Both the position numbers and the translations under genes were made by a program. 38,187 nt of DNA, from NCBI GenBank assembly GCA_029263295.1, contig JAJCXT010000096.1, forward strand, positions 1 through 38,187. Reading direction: 5' to 3'. Source of the stretch: Acidobacteriota bacterium (GTDB taxonomy: Bacteria; Acidobacteriota; UBA890; WLXD01). Positions 1-8,974 of this stretch are shown in pieces (position 1 is the stretch's first letter; each line of letters starts with the position of its first letter). The notes beneath the pieces were generated by a model, which had not been told where the DNA came from, did not search any database, and worked only from the letters and a program-made list of their open reading frames with translations.

Positions 1-1
1 C

Positions 2-394
2 GCGCTCGACGGCGAGACCAAGAACATCCGTAGTCCAATCTCGGCGTGGACCGCCGACTGGCGTCACCTGGTGCACAACCACGAGGTGCGCTGGCCGTTC
101 GTCTTCGTCTCCGGCTACGTCGACGGCCTGCAGGTGTTCACGATGATGGACCCGGAGAACCCCCGAACGGTGGCGTACTACGACACCTTCCTCGGGCCGA
201 ACCCCGGCGACCCCGGCGGCAACCTGTTTGATGGTGCCTGGGGAGTGGACGTGCGCAACGCGGACGGCCTCATCGTGATCAGCGACATGACGACTGGCTT
301 CTGGGCCTTCCGTATGGAGGGTTTCCAGGGCTGGAGCGGCGAGGAGTGGGGCCAACCCGACATCTCGAGCGCCCAACCAACCGACGGACAGTAG
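2..394 (+). CDS. LVIVD-repeat protein, 3' end only
   Basis: The reading frame is open from the left edge to a TAG at 392-394, so only the last 130 codons are visible and the start lies outside the window. The visible part has beta-strand-rich repeats of the LVIVD type (FVSGYVDGLQVFTMMDPENP, then a second copy containing VRNADGLIVISDMTTGFWAF). This family forms a beta-propeller and is usually exported or surface-associated; its substrate is generally unknown. No signal peptide can be judged because the N-terminus is missing. The next gene converges from the minus strand 14 bases downstream. The family call rests on the repeat pattern; the cellular role is not known. Confidence 0.7.
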   Translation, partial: ALDGETKNIRSPISAWTADWRHLVHNHEVRWPFVFVSGYVDGLQVFTMMDPENPRTVAYYDTFLGPNPGDPGGNLFDGAWGVDVRNADGLIVISDMTTGFWAFRMEGFQGWSGEEWGQPDISSAQPTDGQ

Positions 395-408
395 CTCCGC
401 GCCGCGGC

Positions 409-2469
409 TCAGTTCAGGTCGAGCACCGGCCAGAGGCTGGCAAAGTCGTCTGTCCACAGCACGGCTCTCCCAGAGAGGTCGAGCAGGCTGCCTACTGACT
501 CCACATCGGGGTGGCTCAGGAACTCGTTGTCACGACGGCCAAGAACGAGCCATGTACTGCGATCGAAGCCGCGTGACCGTGATTTCTCGGTGCGGAAGCG
601 CATCACCTGCGCGCCAGTGTGTAGCGCCAGGGCACGCACTACCGGCTCGAGCTCCACGAAGCGGTTCGAGATGTGGAAGACCAGCAGACCGTCGAGGTCG
701 AGAAGCTTCCAGTAGAGATCGACGGCTTCGGCCGTCAACAGGTGAATGGGAATCGCGTCGCTGCTAAAAGCGTCAATCGCCAGCACGTCGTAGCGGCTCG
801 GGCCCTGCTCGCGAAGCTCCTGAGCCATTCGCAGGCGGGCGTCACCGAGCACGACGTCCACCGCGGCTGGGCTGTCCTCCAGATAGGTGAACTCTGATCG
901 CGCAATGCGCTCGACATCGGGGTCGATCTCCCAGAAGCGAACCGATTCTCCGACGCGGCCGTAGGCGGCCAGCGTGCCGACACCGAGCCCTACAACACCA
1001 ACCCGCAGACCGCCCTCTTCGCGTCGCGGGTGGCGAGCGATCGCCATGCCGATACCACTCTCGGGCGCGTAGTAGCTCGTGATCTGCCGGCGCTTGGCCA
1101 GATTGACGTACTGAAAACCGTGGCGTGTCTGACCATGGAAGAGCCGCAGGGAGTCCCCGATTTCGGGGTCTTCCTGATAGTCCACACGAAGGACGCCGTA
1201 GAAGTTGCGCGAGGACACGAGCGCGTCCCCCTGGAACTCGCGCACGTTGGCAAGGAGCGCCGTGCCAAGCACGAGCTGGCCACAGATAGCGGCGCCGACC
1301 ATCGCCCTCCGGGGCAACGGAGCCAGGCGACGCAGGCCGCCCAGCCATTCGTCGACGATCAACGCGCAGGCGAGGCCCAACGCGATGTGGAGTTCCCAAT
1401 AGCCGCTGAACGCAAGCGGGGCCACGACCCCGACGAACAGGCCCCCGAGCGCCCCGCCCGCCGCGACCGCCAGATAAAAGAGGGTCAAGCGCTGCGGCGC
1501 CGGCCTTTGCCTGACGAGCTCGCCGTGACAGCAGGTGCAGACCACGAACAGGAGTGAACCCCAGATCAGGACGCCCAGCCGGAGGTCTATCGACAGTCCC
1601 TGATTCATCGCCCAGACGGCCGCGGGCACCGCTATCGCCAGCAGCGGACCGAAGACACGCCGGTCGTACCATCGGTCGCTGTCGAAGGTAACGATGAAAC
1701 TCAACAAGTAGAGCGCGAGCGGCAGGACCCACAGGAAAGGCACCACCGCGACTTCCTGAGACAGGTGGTTGGTAACCGCCATCAGCAGTGCCGAAGCGCT
1801 GGCCGCCAGCAGCAACCAGGTGATCACTCTCTTCGTGCCCAGAGGCTCGATTGGCGATGGCGCGACGGACTCCTCGGTCGCAGCGGTATCGACGACGGGA
1901 CTCTTTCCGAAGGCAACCGCCGTCAACAAGCCGACGAGCACCAGGTAGAGACTCGACCAACCGACGACCTGCGCGTCGCGCGTGAATCCCGGCTCGACCA
2001 GCACCGGATAGGTCAGCAGGCCCAGTAGCGACCCCACGTTGGACAGGGCATAGAGTCGATAGGGAGATCTTCCGGGGTAACGGTCGGCAAACCAGCTTTG
2101 CAGCAGTGGACCCGTCGAGGCGAGGGCGAGGTAAGGGAGCCCGACGGTGAGCGCTAGCAAGAGCACGATGCTGCTTACCGGATCGCCTGAAGCCGCCGAC
2201 AGATCTGGCGGCGGCGGCAGGATTGGAATACTCACGAGCGTTAGCGCCACGAGCGCGATATGCACCCGTCGGTGCCATTGCGGCAGCCAGCGCCTCGCGA
2301 AGTGCGCCCAGGCGTAGCCACCCAGCAACGCCACCTGGAAAAACAACAGGCAACTCGTCCACACCGCCGCGCCGCCGCCGTATCTCGGCAGCAGAAACTT
2401 CGCGAGGATCGGCTGCACCTGGAACAGCAGAAAGGCACTAATGAAGACGGCAATGCCGTAGAGGGCCAT
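409..2469 (-). CDS. Fused membrane / spermidine synthase-like methyltransferase protein
   Basis: The 686-residue protein has an N-terminal half of about ten hydrophobic helices, starting with MALYGIAVFISAFLLFQVQP. Its C-terminal half is a spermidine-synthase-like Rossmann domain: glycine-rich SAM/dcSAM loop VVGLGVGTLAAYG, acidic strand end WEIDPDVERIA, then GDARL and DVLAIDAFSSDAIPIHLLTAEA. Such fusions are common in bacteria and are usually annotated 'fused MFS/spermidine synthase'; most are untested and the true substrate is unknown. I place the start at 2469 because the helix-rich family begins there. The frame stays open 32 codons further upstream, but that extension is polar and unlike the family. 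No polyamine precursor gene is adjacent. The gene is divergent from the hydrolase at 2667. Confidence 0.85.
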   Translation of the reverse strand: MALYGIAVFISAFLLFQVQPILAKFLLPRYGGGAAVWTSCLLFFQVALLGGYAWAHFARRWLPQWHRRVHIALVALTLVSIPILPPPPDLSAASGDPVSSIVLLLALTVGLPYLALASTGPLLQSWFADRYPGRSPYRLYALSNVGSLLGLLTYPVLVEPGFTRDAQVVGWSSLYLVLVGLLTAVAFGKSPVVDTAATEESVAPSPIEPLGTKRVITWLLLAASASALLMAVTNHLSQEVAVVPFLWVLPLALYLLSFIVTFDSDRWYDRRVFGPLLAIAVPAAVWAMNQGLSIDLRLGVLIWGSLLFVVCTCCHGELVRQRPAPQRLTLFYLAVAAGGALGGLFVGVVAPLAFSGYWELHIALGLACALIVDEWLGGLRRLAPLPRRAMVGAAICGQLVLGTALLANVREFQGDALVSSRNFYGVLRVDYQEDPEIGDSLRLFHGQTRHGFQYVNLAKRRQITSYYAPESGIGMAIARHPRREEGGLRVGVVGLGVGTLAAYGRVGESVRFWEIDPDVERIARSEFTYLEDSPAAVDVVLGDARLRMAQELREQGPSRYDVLAIDAFSSDAIPIHLLTAEAVDLYWKLLDLDGLLVFHISNRFVELEPVVRALALHTGAQVMRFRTEKSRSRGFDRSTWLVLGRRDNEFLSHPDVESVGSLLDLSGRAVLWTDDFASLWPVLDLN

Positions 2470-2666
2470 CGGACACTCGGGAGGTTGCGACAGGGAGTCA
2501 GAAATACGCACTTTTAGCTTAACCAAGTGATCATGAGTGCCCAAAACACATTCTCGCGGGGCCAAGACGCGTAACAGCAGTCCGGCGAGCGAGCGCGCGC
2601 CGTCGCGACCACGACTTCATTGCGATAACGTCGCTGGTGCCGCACCCCAAGAAAGTGGAGACCGCC

Positions 2667-4115
2667 GTGCGCCTGGATCCCGTTGCCGCCATAGCGTTGT
2701 CACTCATCGCCTGCCAGGCTGGCACCGCTGCGCCGGCAGCGGAGGCCAGCCCCGCCGACATCCTCGAGTCGTGCGAGGTGCGGGGAGTTAGCGGCACGGC
2801 GTTGTGCGGGACCTACGAGGTCTGGGAGGACCGCGATGCTCAGGCGGGGCGGCGGATCGGCCTCAACATCCTGGTGCTGCCCGCGCGGGATCCGCGACCA
2901 GAGTTAGGCGCCTACGTCTCCTTATCCGGCGGCCCTGGTGCTGCCGCCACAGACTCCGCCCGACGCTTCGCGAATTCCTGGCAGCGTGAGCACCAGGACA
3001 TCCTGCTGGTCGACCAGCGCGGCACCGGCCGGTCGAATCCCCTGGGCTGCGACCTGTCGCGACTCGGCGACACCGCACAGGCATACCTCGAAGCTCCGTT
3101 CGGCCGGCTGGCAGAATTCGAAGCGTGTCGTGATGCGCTGTCCGAGTCAGCCGACCTGACGCTATACACCACACCGATCGCGATGGACGACCTCAACGAG
3201 GTGCGCGCGGCGCTTGGCTACGAGACCTTGACCGTGACCGGCGGTTCGTATGGTTCCCGGGCTGCCCTGGTCTACCTGCGTCGCCACCCCGGGACAGTTC
3301 GCGCCGCAGTGATCAACGGCATCGCGCCGATCGCCTTCACCAACCCGCTGTACCACTCGAGCGAGGCGCAGAAGGCCCTCGACGTGACGTTCGCGGAATG
3401 TGCCGCCAACGCAGACTGTGCCGGCACGTTCCCCGACCTGGGGGCGAAGTTCGACGAACTCATGGCTCGCCTCGAAGCCGCACCCGCGAAGGTGACCATC
3501 ACGGACCCTGACACACGCCAACCGGTCGAGATCTCTCTGAGCCGCGGCGGCTTCGCCGAGGCGCTGCGCGTATTCACCTATGCCATGCCCCGCGCGCGCG
3601 CCGTGCCACTGCTCATTTACCGCGCGTGGCAAGGGGACTATGCCCCCTTTGTGCAGGCGGGGATCAACAGCACGCGAGGCCTCGACCAGCTCCTGCAGAT
3701 CGGCATGCTCCTGTCGGTGACGTGCGCCGAGGATGTCGCGCGGATTGACCCGGCTACCATCGACGAGATCACCGGCGACACGTACCTCGGCGACGAACGC
3801 GTGCGCACCCAGATGGCCGTCTGCGCGATCTGGCCGAAGGGTCGTATTGGGGCCGACTACGGTCAGCCAGTCCGAGCCGACGTACCGGTGCTCGTGCTTT
3901 CGGGGACCCACGATCCAGTCACAGGATCCGACTGGGGCGCTGAGGCCGCCCGCCATCTTCCGAACAGTCTGCACCTGATCGTCGCGGGCGCCCACGGCGT
4001 AGGCGGCCGCTGCGTCGACGCGATCACCCGTTCGTTCGTCGCGTCCGGCACTCTCGATGGCCTCGACACGTCTTGCGTCGCAGACGTGACGTTGCCGCCC
4101 TTCGCCCTCGAGTAA
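2667..4115 (+). CDS. TAP-like alpha/beta-hydrolase (S33 peptidase family) lipoprotein
   Basis: The 482-residue predicted serine hydrolase resembles tripeptidyl/prolyl aminopeptidases with a TAP-like C-terminal domain. Visible features are the oxyanion segment SGGPG, nucleophile elbow GGSYGSR with Ser194, acid Asp416 in SGTHDP and His443 in AGAHGVGG, so the triad looks intact. The start is GTG at 2667: a GGAG (2657-2660) sits 6 bases upstream, and this start gives a short lipoprotein signal with lipobox SLIA-C (Cys16). An upstream in-frame GTG at 2637 would add ten polar residues ahead of the signal. It probably cleaves N-terminal residues or small peptides outside the cytoplasm. The exact substrate cannot be read from sequence. 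It is divergent from the spermidine-synthase-like gene and convergent with the rhodanese. Confidence 0.87.
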   Translation: MRLDPVAAIALSLIACQAGTAAPAAEASPADILESCEVRGVSGTALCGTYEVWEDRDAQAGRRIGLNILVLPARDPRPELGAYVSLSGGPGAAATDSARRFANSWQREHQDILLVDQRGTGRSNPLGCDLSRLGDTAQAYLEAPFGRLAEFEACRDALSESADLTLYTTPIAMDDLNEVRAALGYETLTVTGGSYGSRAALVYLRRHPGTVRAAVINGIAPIAFTNPLYHSSEAQKALDVTFAECAANADCAGTFPDLGAKFDELMARLEAAPAKVTITDPDTRQPVEISLSRGGFAEALRVFTYAMPRARAVPLLIYRAWQGDYAPFVQAGINSTRGLDQLLQIGMLLSVTCAEDVARIDPATIDEITGDTYLGDERVRTQMAVCAIWPKGRIGADYGQPVRADVPVLVLSGTHDPVTGSDWGAEAARHLPNSLHLIVAGAHGVGGRCVDAITRSFVASGTLDGLDTSCVADVTLPPFALE

Positions 4116-4130
4116 CGGGCGCACCGACGG

Positions 4131-4156
4131 CCACGCACTCTGGCGGCGAGTGGTGG
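4131..4156. terminator. Possible bidirectional hairpin between convergent genes
   Basis: CCACGCACTC and GAGTGGTGG form a nine-pair stem with one bulged base and a seven-base loop. It lies between the hydrolase stop and the rhodanese stop. There is no clear T-run on either side, so this is only terminator-like. Confidence 0.35.
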
Positions 4157-4163
4157 GAGTCTG

Positions 4164-5090
4164 CTAGTGCCTCTGCGGGCCCGTCTCGGCAGGTAGGTCG
4201 GCGCGACGCCCCCACTCCGCCCAGGAACCGTCGTAGAACTTCACGTCATAGCCGAGGTGCCTGGCCACGACGTAGTTGTAGCTCGCCCGCATGCCGATCT
4301 GACAGTAGCTGACGATCGTCTTGCCGGGCTCAGCGCCGGCGGTGGCGAGCATTTCGCGGACCTCGTCCTCAGGCAGCAGGCGGTGCACCTCTTCGGACTC
4401 GAGAAAGTCACCGTAGAAGATGTTCCCCGCACCGGGAATGTGTCCATCGCGCAACGCCGGCATGGTTGCCCCGGCGAACTGGCCCGGAGGCCTGGCGTCG
4501 AGAATGGCTATTCGCGCATCGTCGAGCCGGGCGGCGACCCACTCGGCATCGACCATTAGATCGGCGTTCAGGCGCGGCACGAAGCGCGCCGCTTCGGGTT
4601 CCGCGGGAACGTCGACCACGGCTCGATCCTCCGCGACCCACGCGCCGATACCGCCGTCCATTAGCGACACCTTCTCGTGACCCAGCACCTCGAGCGTCAC
4701 GAACGCGCGTGCAGCGAGATGGGCGGGCGCAGGGCCATAGAGCACAACGTGGGTCTCGCTCCCAACTCCGATGGCGCCCAGCGCGAGCGCGAGCGCGTCG
4801 ACCGGTGGCAGCTCAATGGGCAAGCCGCTGGAGTCCTCGATCAAGTGGTAGTCGAGCAACACCGCGCCTGGAATGAACCTGCGCGGGCCTCGTTGCATCT
4901 GAGACATCTCGACATGGACGAGCAACAGGTCAGGATCCTCCGCGTGCCCGGCCACCCATTCCGTCGACACCAGCACAGGAACTTCGAGCGTCTGTGTTTC
5001 CGCCGGGTGCGCCGAGAGGCAGATCCCGGCGACCACAGTAAGGATCGGCACCTTCGATATGGCCTCTGCGGACCAGGAAAACGTCATCAT
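4164..5090 (-). CDS. Exported two-domain rhodanese (sulfurtransferase)
   Basis: The 308-residue protein has two tandem rhodanese domains. The first (about 38-155) lacks a catalytic cysteine: the loop reads VLYGPAPAHLAA. The second (about 170-300) carries the active-site loop SYCQIGMR, so Cys263 would be persulfidated; the CxxGxR form fits thiosulfate or mercaptopyruvate sulfurtransferases of the SseA/TST type. The N-terminus has a hydrophobic stretch ending in an AHPAETQ-like cleavage region, so export to the periplasm is likely. Two adjacent ATG codons (5090 and 5087) follow a GAGAGGAG purine run, so the start may shift by one codon. The sulfatase gene ends 163 bases upstream on the same strand; co-transcription is uncertain. 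A sulfur-handling link to the sulfatase is tempting, but sulfatases release sulfate, not sulfane sulfur. Confidence 0.88.
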   Translation of the reverse strand: MMTFSWSAEAISKVPILTVVAGICLSAHPAETQTLEVPVLVSTEWVAGHAEDPDLLLVHVEMSQMQRGPRRFIPGAVLLDYHLIEDSSGLPIELPPVDALALALGAIGVGSETHVVLYGPAPAHLAARAFVTLEVLGHEKVSLMDGGIGAWVAEDRAVVDVPAEPEAARFVPRLNADLMVDAEWVAARLDDARIAILDARPPGQFAGATMPALRDGHIPGAGNIFYGDFLESEEVHRLLPEDEVREMLATAGAEPGKTIVSYCQIGMRASYNYVVARHLGYDVKFYDGSWAEWGRRADLPAETGPQRH

Positions 5091-5253
5091 GCTCCTCTCC
5101 CTCTCGAGTGCGGCACCCGTCCAAGCGGATACTGCGGTTGTTCCTCTAGATATTCGACAAGACGAGTTTGCCCCGCCTCCTGTAGAACGTCAAGGGGAAT
5201 CCATCGCGCACCCGACCTGGTCAGTGCCGCGGGCGATTCGCGCCGACAGCCAG

Positions 5254-6750
5254 CTACTCGTCGTCTGACCACGAGGGATTTGGCGTCGGCATCGCGGCGC
5301 CGACCGCAGCGCGCCACCCCGCCAGTAGCTCTCGCAACTCCGCGACCTTGTCCGGCATGGCCGCGGCGAGATCTTCAGCCTCGCCGAGATCCACATCGAG
5401 GTCGTACAGTTCGACTGCGCCGGTCTCGAACCACTCCACCAACTTGAAGCGACCCAGACGAACCGCGCCCGACGGGCGATTGCCCGAGCCGTGGTAGTGG
5501 GGGAAGTGCCAGAACAAAGGGCGTTCCGGCATCGTCTCGCCGGCCAATGTCGCCGCCAACGACATGCCATCGAGAACCGGGGGCGACAGGCTGTCGATAC
5601 TCGCTAGTTCGAGCAACGTTGGCAACAGATCAGCCGTCGTGGCCGGAACCTCATTGCGAGTCCCGGCCGGCAGTCCGTCCGGCCAGCGCACGATCATCGG
5701 AATCCGAATGCCGCCTTCGTACAGCCACCCCTTGCCGGCACGCAGTGGTTCGTTCGAGGTCGGTGCCCGTTCGGGTCGGCCGGCCAGAGTGCTCAAGCCG
5801 CCGTTGTCGGAGACGAAGACCACGATGGTCGAGTCCGCGATCCCTGCCTGATCAAGCGCCGTCATTACTCTGGCCAGGCTGTCGTCAGTGCTCTCCAGCA
5901 TGCCGGCATAGGTAGGATGGTCCTGCCGCAACTTGGTGCCACCGTAGCCGTGTTGGTCCTCGAACTCGGGACCGTCGGACGGCTCCACCCGGGCTGCATA
6001 CTTGGCCTCGAACTCCGGCTTCGACTCCAGTGGCGTGTGCACCGCGTAGTGAGACAGCACGAGGAGGAAGGGCCCCTCACGCGCGCCGATGAACTCCACG
6101 GCGGCGTCTGTCAGCCGATCGGTGAGATACGCCGGCTCGACGTCCGTCTCGAGATCCGGCACGTCGGTGAACGGCATCCGCGAGTTGGCATAAGGCGGGA
6201 AATAGGAACCTGGCTGGCCGCCGTCGTTCACGGCGAACTGATACTCGAATCCCTGTCCGTCGGGCCGAAACTCGCCCGTGCCAAGGTGCCACTTGCCAAC
6301 ATACCCGGTGGCGTAGCCGGCATCGTGAAAGGCCTCGCCGAGTGTCCTCTCATCGAGCGCCAACTGACGCACATAGTCGGCCTGCAGCAGCTGTCCCGTC
6401 TGTTCGCCGCCGATCCAGTTGGTCAGATGCAGCCGCGCCGCGTGCCTGCCGGTCATCAGGCTTGCCCGCGTCGGCGAACACACCGAACTGTCGGCGTAGA
6501 ACTGTGTGAAGCGGACTCCCTCGGCGGCCAGCTGATCGATCGCCGGCGTCTGGTGAAACGTGCTGCCGTAGACACCCGTATCGACCCAACCGAGGTCGTC
6601 CACGAGAAAGACCACGACATTCGGCGGCCGTTCGACCGGCGCCCGACCGGGCCACGCGCAACCGGAGAGCGCCACCGAGATCGCTACTGTCACGACAGCA
6701 CACCGCCAGGCCCGCGCCCGATCGCCGAGCGCGACAGAGACAATGAACAC
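5254..6750 (-). CDS. Lipoprotein sulfatase (arylsulfatase family)
   Basis: The 498-residue type I sulfatase has the metal-site entry VVVFLVDDLGW near residue 46 and the signature CSPTRASLMTG, in which Cys91 would become formylglycine. Further family motifs are GYVGKWHLG and VFVSDNGG. It hydrolyses sulfate esters, perhaps on sulfated glycans, but the substrate is unknown. The start is uncertain. GTG at 6750 lies 4 bases after the methyltransferase stop and gives a lipoprotein signal with lipobox ALSG-C (Cys31). GTG at 6789 would add 13 residues and overlap the upstream gene. It is the third gene of a minus-strand cluster after the dehydrogenase and methyltransferase. No formylglycine-generating enzyme is in the window, so maturation must rely on a gene elsewhere. 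Confidence 0.9.
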   Translation of the reverse strand: MFIVSVALGDRARAWRCAVVTVAISVALSGCAWPGRAPVERPPNVVVFLVDDLGWVDTGVYGSTFHQTPAIDQLAAEGVRFTQFYADSSVCSPTRASLMTGRHAARLHLTNWIGGEQTGQLLQADYVRQLALDERTLGEAFHDAGYATGYVGKWHLGTGEFRPDGQGFEYQFAVNDGGQPGSYFPPYANSRMPFTDVPDLETDVEPAYLTDRLTDAAVEFIGAREGPFLLVLSHYAVHTPLESKPEFEAKYAARVEPSDGPEFEDQHGYGGTKLRQDHPTYAGMLESTDDSLARVMTALDQAGIADSTIVVFVSDNGGLSTLAGRPERAPTSNEPLRAGKGWLYEGGIRIPMIVRWPDGLPAGTRNEVPATTADLLPTLLELASIDSLSPPVLDGMSLAATLAGETMPERPLFWHFPHYHGSGNRPSGAVRLGRFKLVEWFETGAVELYDLDVDLGEAEDLAAAMPDKVAELRELLAGWRAAVGAAMPTPNPSWSDDE

Positions 6751-6754
6751 GTTG

Positions 6755-7774
6755 TTACGCCCGCACGCCTTCGATGATGCTGGCAACACTTTCCGTTGCG
6801 TGGATGGCGACGAGGCGCAGACCCGCGGATTCGAACAGCACCATGTACTCCGCCTCGGTCCGCTCGCAGCCGCCTTCGGTCATCGCCAGCATGTTGACGT
6901 CCATGAACTTCGCCGCGTGCGGCTCGGTTGTGTCAGGCATGACGATCTCCGCCACCAGGACCCGCCCGTCCGGCGCCATGCCGTCAGCGATGTTGCGCAG
7001 GATGGCCACGCACTGGTCATCGCTCCAGTCGTGGATGATGTGCTTGAGCACGTAGGCGTCACCGCCTGCTGGCACGGCCTCAAAGAAGTCCCCGCCGACG
7101 AGTTCGACACGATCCCCCAGGTCCTCCTGCGCGGCGCCCTCGATCACGCCCGGCAGATCGAAGAGCACTCCCGTTGCCTGCGGGGCGGCTTGGAGCAGTT
7201 GCCTCAGCAGCATGCCGTGGCCGCCGCCAATATCGACGATCTTGCCGAAAGGCGTGAAGTCGAACGCCTTCGCCACGGCTGCGGCGGTCCCCGCCGAGAA
7301 CGACGTCATCGCGGCGTTGAACAGCTCCCACTCCTCGCTGTTCTCCTCCTGCTGGAACCAGGAGAAAAGGTCGGTACCGTAAGCGTGCCGCGACCCCGAT
7401 TCGCCCGAACGCACCGCCGCATCGAACTCACCCCAGGCGAGCCAGTGCGATGGCGAGGTGATCATCACCGCCATGTCGCGCAACGACTGCGGGTGATCTG
7501 TGCGAAGCAGGTCAGCGGCCGCGTTGAGCCCGTAGGTTCCCGGGGCGGTTTCCTCGAAGATGCCGAGCGAGACGAGCAGGCGAAGCAGGCGGTGCAACGA
7601 GCGTTGATCGGCGCCCACGGTCGATGCCAGATCGACGTAGTAGCAGGGCCCGTTCTGCAGCGCGTCGGCCACGTTGAGCATTGCCGCCACAGTCAGCGCG
7701 CGCGACGCCATGAAGCCGAAGACAGCCTGCATGACCGTCTCTTGGGGTTGCGGTGCTCCAGCTTCATCTGACAT
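6755..7774 (-). CDS. SAM-dependent O-methyltransferase (acetylserotonin OMT / CrtF type)
   Basis: The 339-residue protein has an N-terminal winged-helix dimerisation domain (about 10-95: helix-rich, LHRLLRLLVSLGIFEE), then a Rossmann domain with the SAM loop DIGGGHG (181-187), the acidic segment FDLPGV, GDFFEAVP and the catalytic-base region KHIIHDW (His248). This is the layout of small-molecule O-methyltransferases, including plant caffeate/flavonoid OMTs and bacterial hydroxyneurosporene methyltransferase. It should methylate a hydroxyl on an aromatic or polyketide/carotenoid-like molecule; which one is unknown. An AGGTGAGAG run precedes the ATG. It sits between an alcohol dehydrogenase (50 bases upstream) and a sulfatase (4 bases downstream), probably as one transcript. 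Confidence 0.88.
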   Translation of the reverse strand: MSDEAGAPQPQETVMQAVFGFMASRALTVAAMLNVADALQNGPCYYVDLASTVGADQRSLHRLLRLLVSLGIFEETAPGTYGLNAAADLLRTDHPQSLRDMAVMITSPSHWLAWGEFDAAVRSGESGSRHAYGTDLFSWFQQEENSEEWELFNAAMTSFSAGTAAAVAKAFDFTPFGKIVDIGGGHGMLLRQLLQAAPQATGVLFDLPGVIEGAAQEDLGDRVELVGGDFFEAVPAGGDAYVLKHIIHDWSDDQCVAILRNIADGMAPDGRVLVAEIVMPDTTEPHAAKFMDVNMLAMTEGGCERTEAEYMVLFESAGLRLVAIHATESVASIIEGVRA

Positions 7775-7824
7775 CTCTCACCTGTTCCTTTGTTCCTTCG
7801 TGTGGGGTCCGAACGCGGCGAAGT

Positions 7825-8862
7825 CTATCGCCCGTGCGCCACCCGCAGAACCTTACCGCCGCGGATGCTGCCGGCTCGCAGGTCGCGCAGCGCGCGATTG
7901 GCTTCCTCCAACGGGTACTCCTCCACTTCGGCCGTGATCTTCGCCTCAGCCGCGAGCGTCAGGAACGACTCCACATCCGCCCGCGTGATGTTGGCGACGC
8001 TCTTGATCTCCTTCTCGAGCCAGAGATGCTCGGCGTAGTCGAGGCGCGCCAACTCGTCCTGATCAACAGCTTCCTTGCGGATCGCGTTGATGACCAGGCG
8101 CCCACCGGGAGCCAGGTTCGCCAGAGCAGAAACGACAGGCTTCCACACCGGCGTGGTGTCGATGATCGCGTGTAGTTTGTGGGGGGCCGCAGCGCCGGTT
8201 GGCCCCGCCCATGAAGCGCCGAGTTCGATGGCAAACTCGCGCGCGGTCGCGCTGCGCGCGAAGACAGCGACCGCGGTGCTCGGATACAGGTGACGCGCCA
8301 TCTTCAGCACGAGGTGACCCGAGGCGCCAAAGCCCGTGAGGCCAAGCCGCTGTCCATCCTCGATTCCGGCGAGCAGGAGCGCCCGATAGCCGACCGCCCC
8401 GGCACAGAGCAAGGGCGCCGCCGCAGCGTCATCGAGGCTGTCTGGTATCGCGTACGCAAACTTCTCCGACACGGTCATGAGTTCGGCGTAGCCACCATCG
8501 GCGTCGCGACCGGTGCCCCGGAACGCGGCACAGAGGTTCTCCAAGCCACTTCGGCAATGCTCGCACTCGCCGCAAGCGGAGTAGATCCAGGCGGTCCCGA
8601 CACGATCGCCCAGTTCGAAGCGAGTCGCACCGTCGCCGCGCGCGGCCACGCGGCCCACCACCTGGTGACCGAGAATCACGGGGAATCGCGGCGGCGGTGT
8701 GCGCCCTTCGATCTCATCGAGTTCGGTGTGACAAACGCCGCAGACGGCGACTCGCAGCAGGACCTCGCCGGGCCCGGCAACGGGATCCTCGACGTTCTCC
8801 GCCGCGAGCGGCTCGGCGTTCTCGCTCAGCGACGTTGTCTGGTGCAGTCGCATTGCTCTCAT
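7825..8862 (-). CDS. Zinc-dependent alcohol dehydrogenase
   Basis: The 345-residue medium-chain dehydrogenase/reductase has the catalytic zinc site CGVCHTE and GHQVVGRV, the four-cysteine structural zinc lobe CGECEHCRSGLENLC, and a nucleotide-binding fold starting LTGFGASGHLVLKMA. It oxidises alcohols or reduces aldehydes with NAD(P)+/NAD(P)H. I chose ATG 8862 (MRAMRLHQ) because the family typically begins MKAMVL. ATG 8853 is three codons later, and an upstream GTG at 8892 would add an Arg-rich extension. First gene of the likely dehydrogenase-methyltransferase-sulfatase transcript. It is divergent from the SpoIIAA-like gene at 8975, with about 110 bases between them that must hold both promoters. 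Confidence 0.92.
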   Translation of the reverse strand: MRAMRLHQTTSLSENAEPLAAENVEDPVAGPGEVLLRVAVCGVCHTELDEIEGRTPPPRFPVILGHQVVGRVAARGDGATRFELGDRVGTAWIYSACGECEHCRSGLENLCAAFRGTGRDADGGYAELMTVSEKFAYAIPDSLDDAAAAPLLCAGAVGYRALLLAGIEDGQRLGLTGFGASGHLVLKMARHLYPSTAVAVFARSATAREFAIELGASWAGPTGAAAPHKLHAIIDTTPVWKPVVSALANLAPGGRLVINAIRKEAVDQDELARLDYAEHLWLEKEIKSVANITRADVESFLTLAAEAKITAEVEEYPLEEANRALRDLRAGSIRGGKVLRVAHGR

Positions 8863-8974
8863 TGCACGACCGACGCTACCACGCGCCACCACGCTTCCCG
8901 CGAACGTGTTTCAATTCCAGCAGGCACCCATCGACACCGCGCTGCCGAGCCATCACGCGCTGACGGAGGAGACG

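Noticed and set aside
842..2362. 506-codon minus-strand open frame
   Set aside because: It is the shadow of the membrane/spermidine-synthase-like gene in another frame: Arg/Gly/Ala-rich, without motifs, while the gene's own frame has clear family motifs.
6755..6789. Sulfatase start at the upstream GTG (6789)
   Set aside because: It overlaps the methyltransferase by 35 bases and puts 13 polar residues before the lipoprotein signal. Kept only as an alternative.
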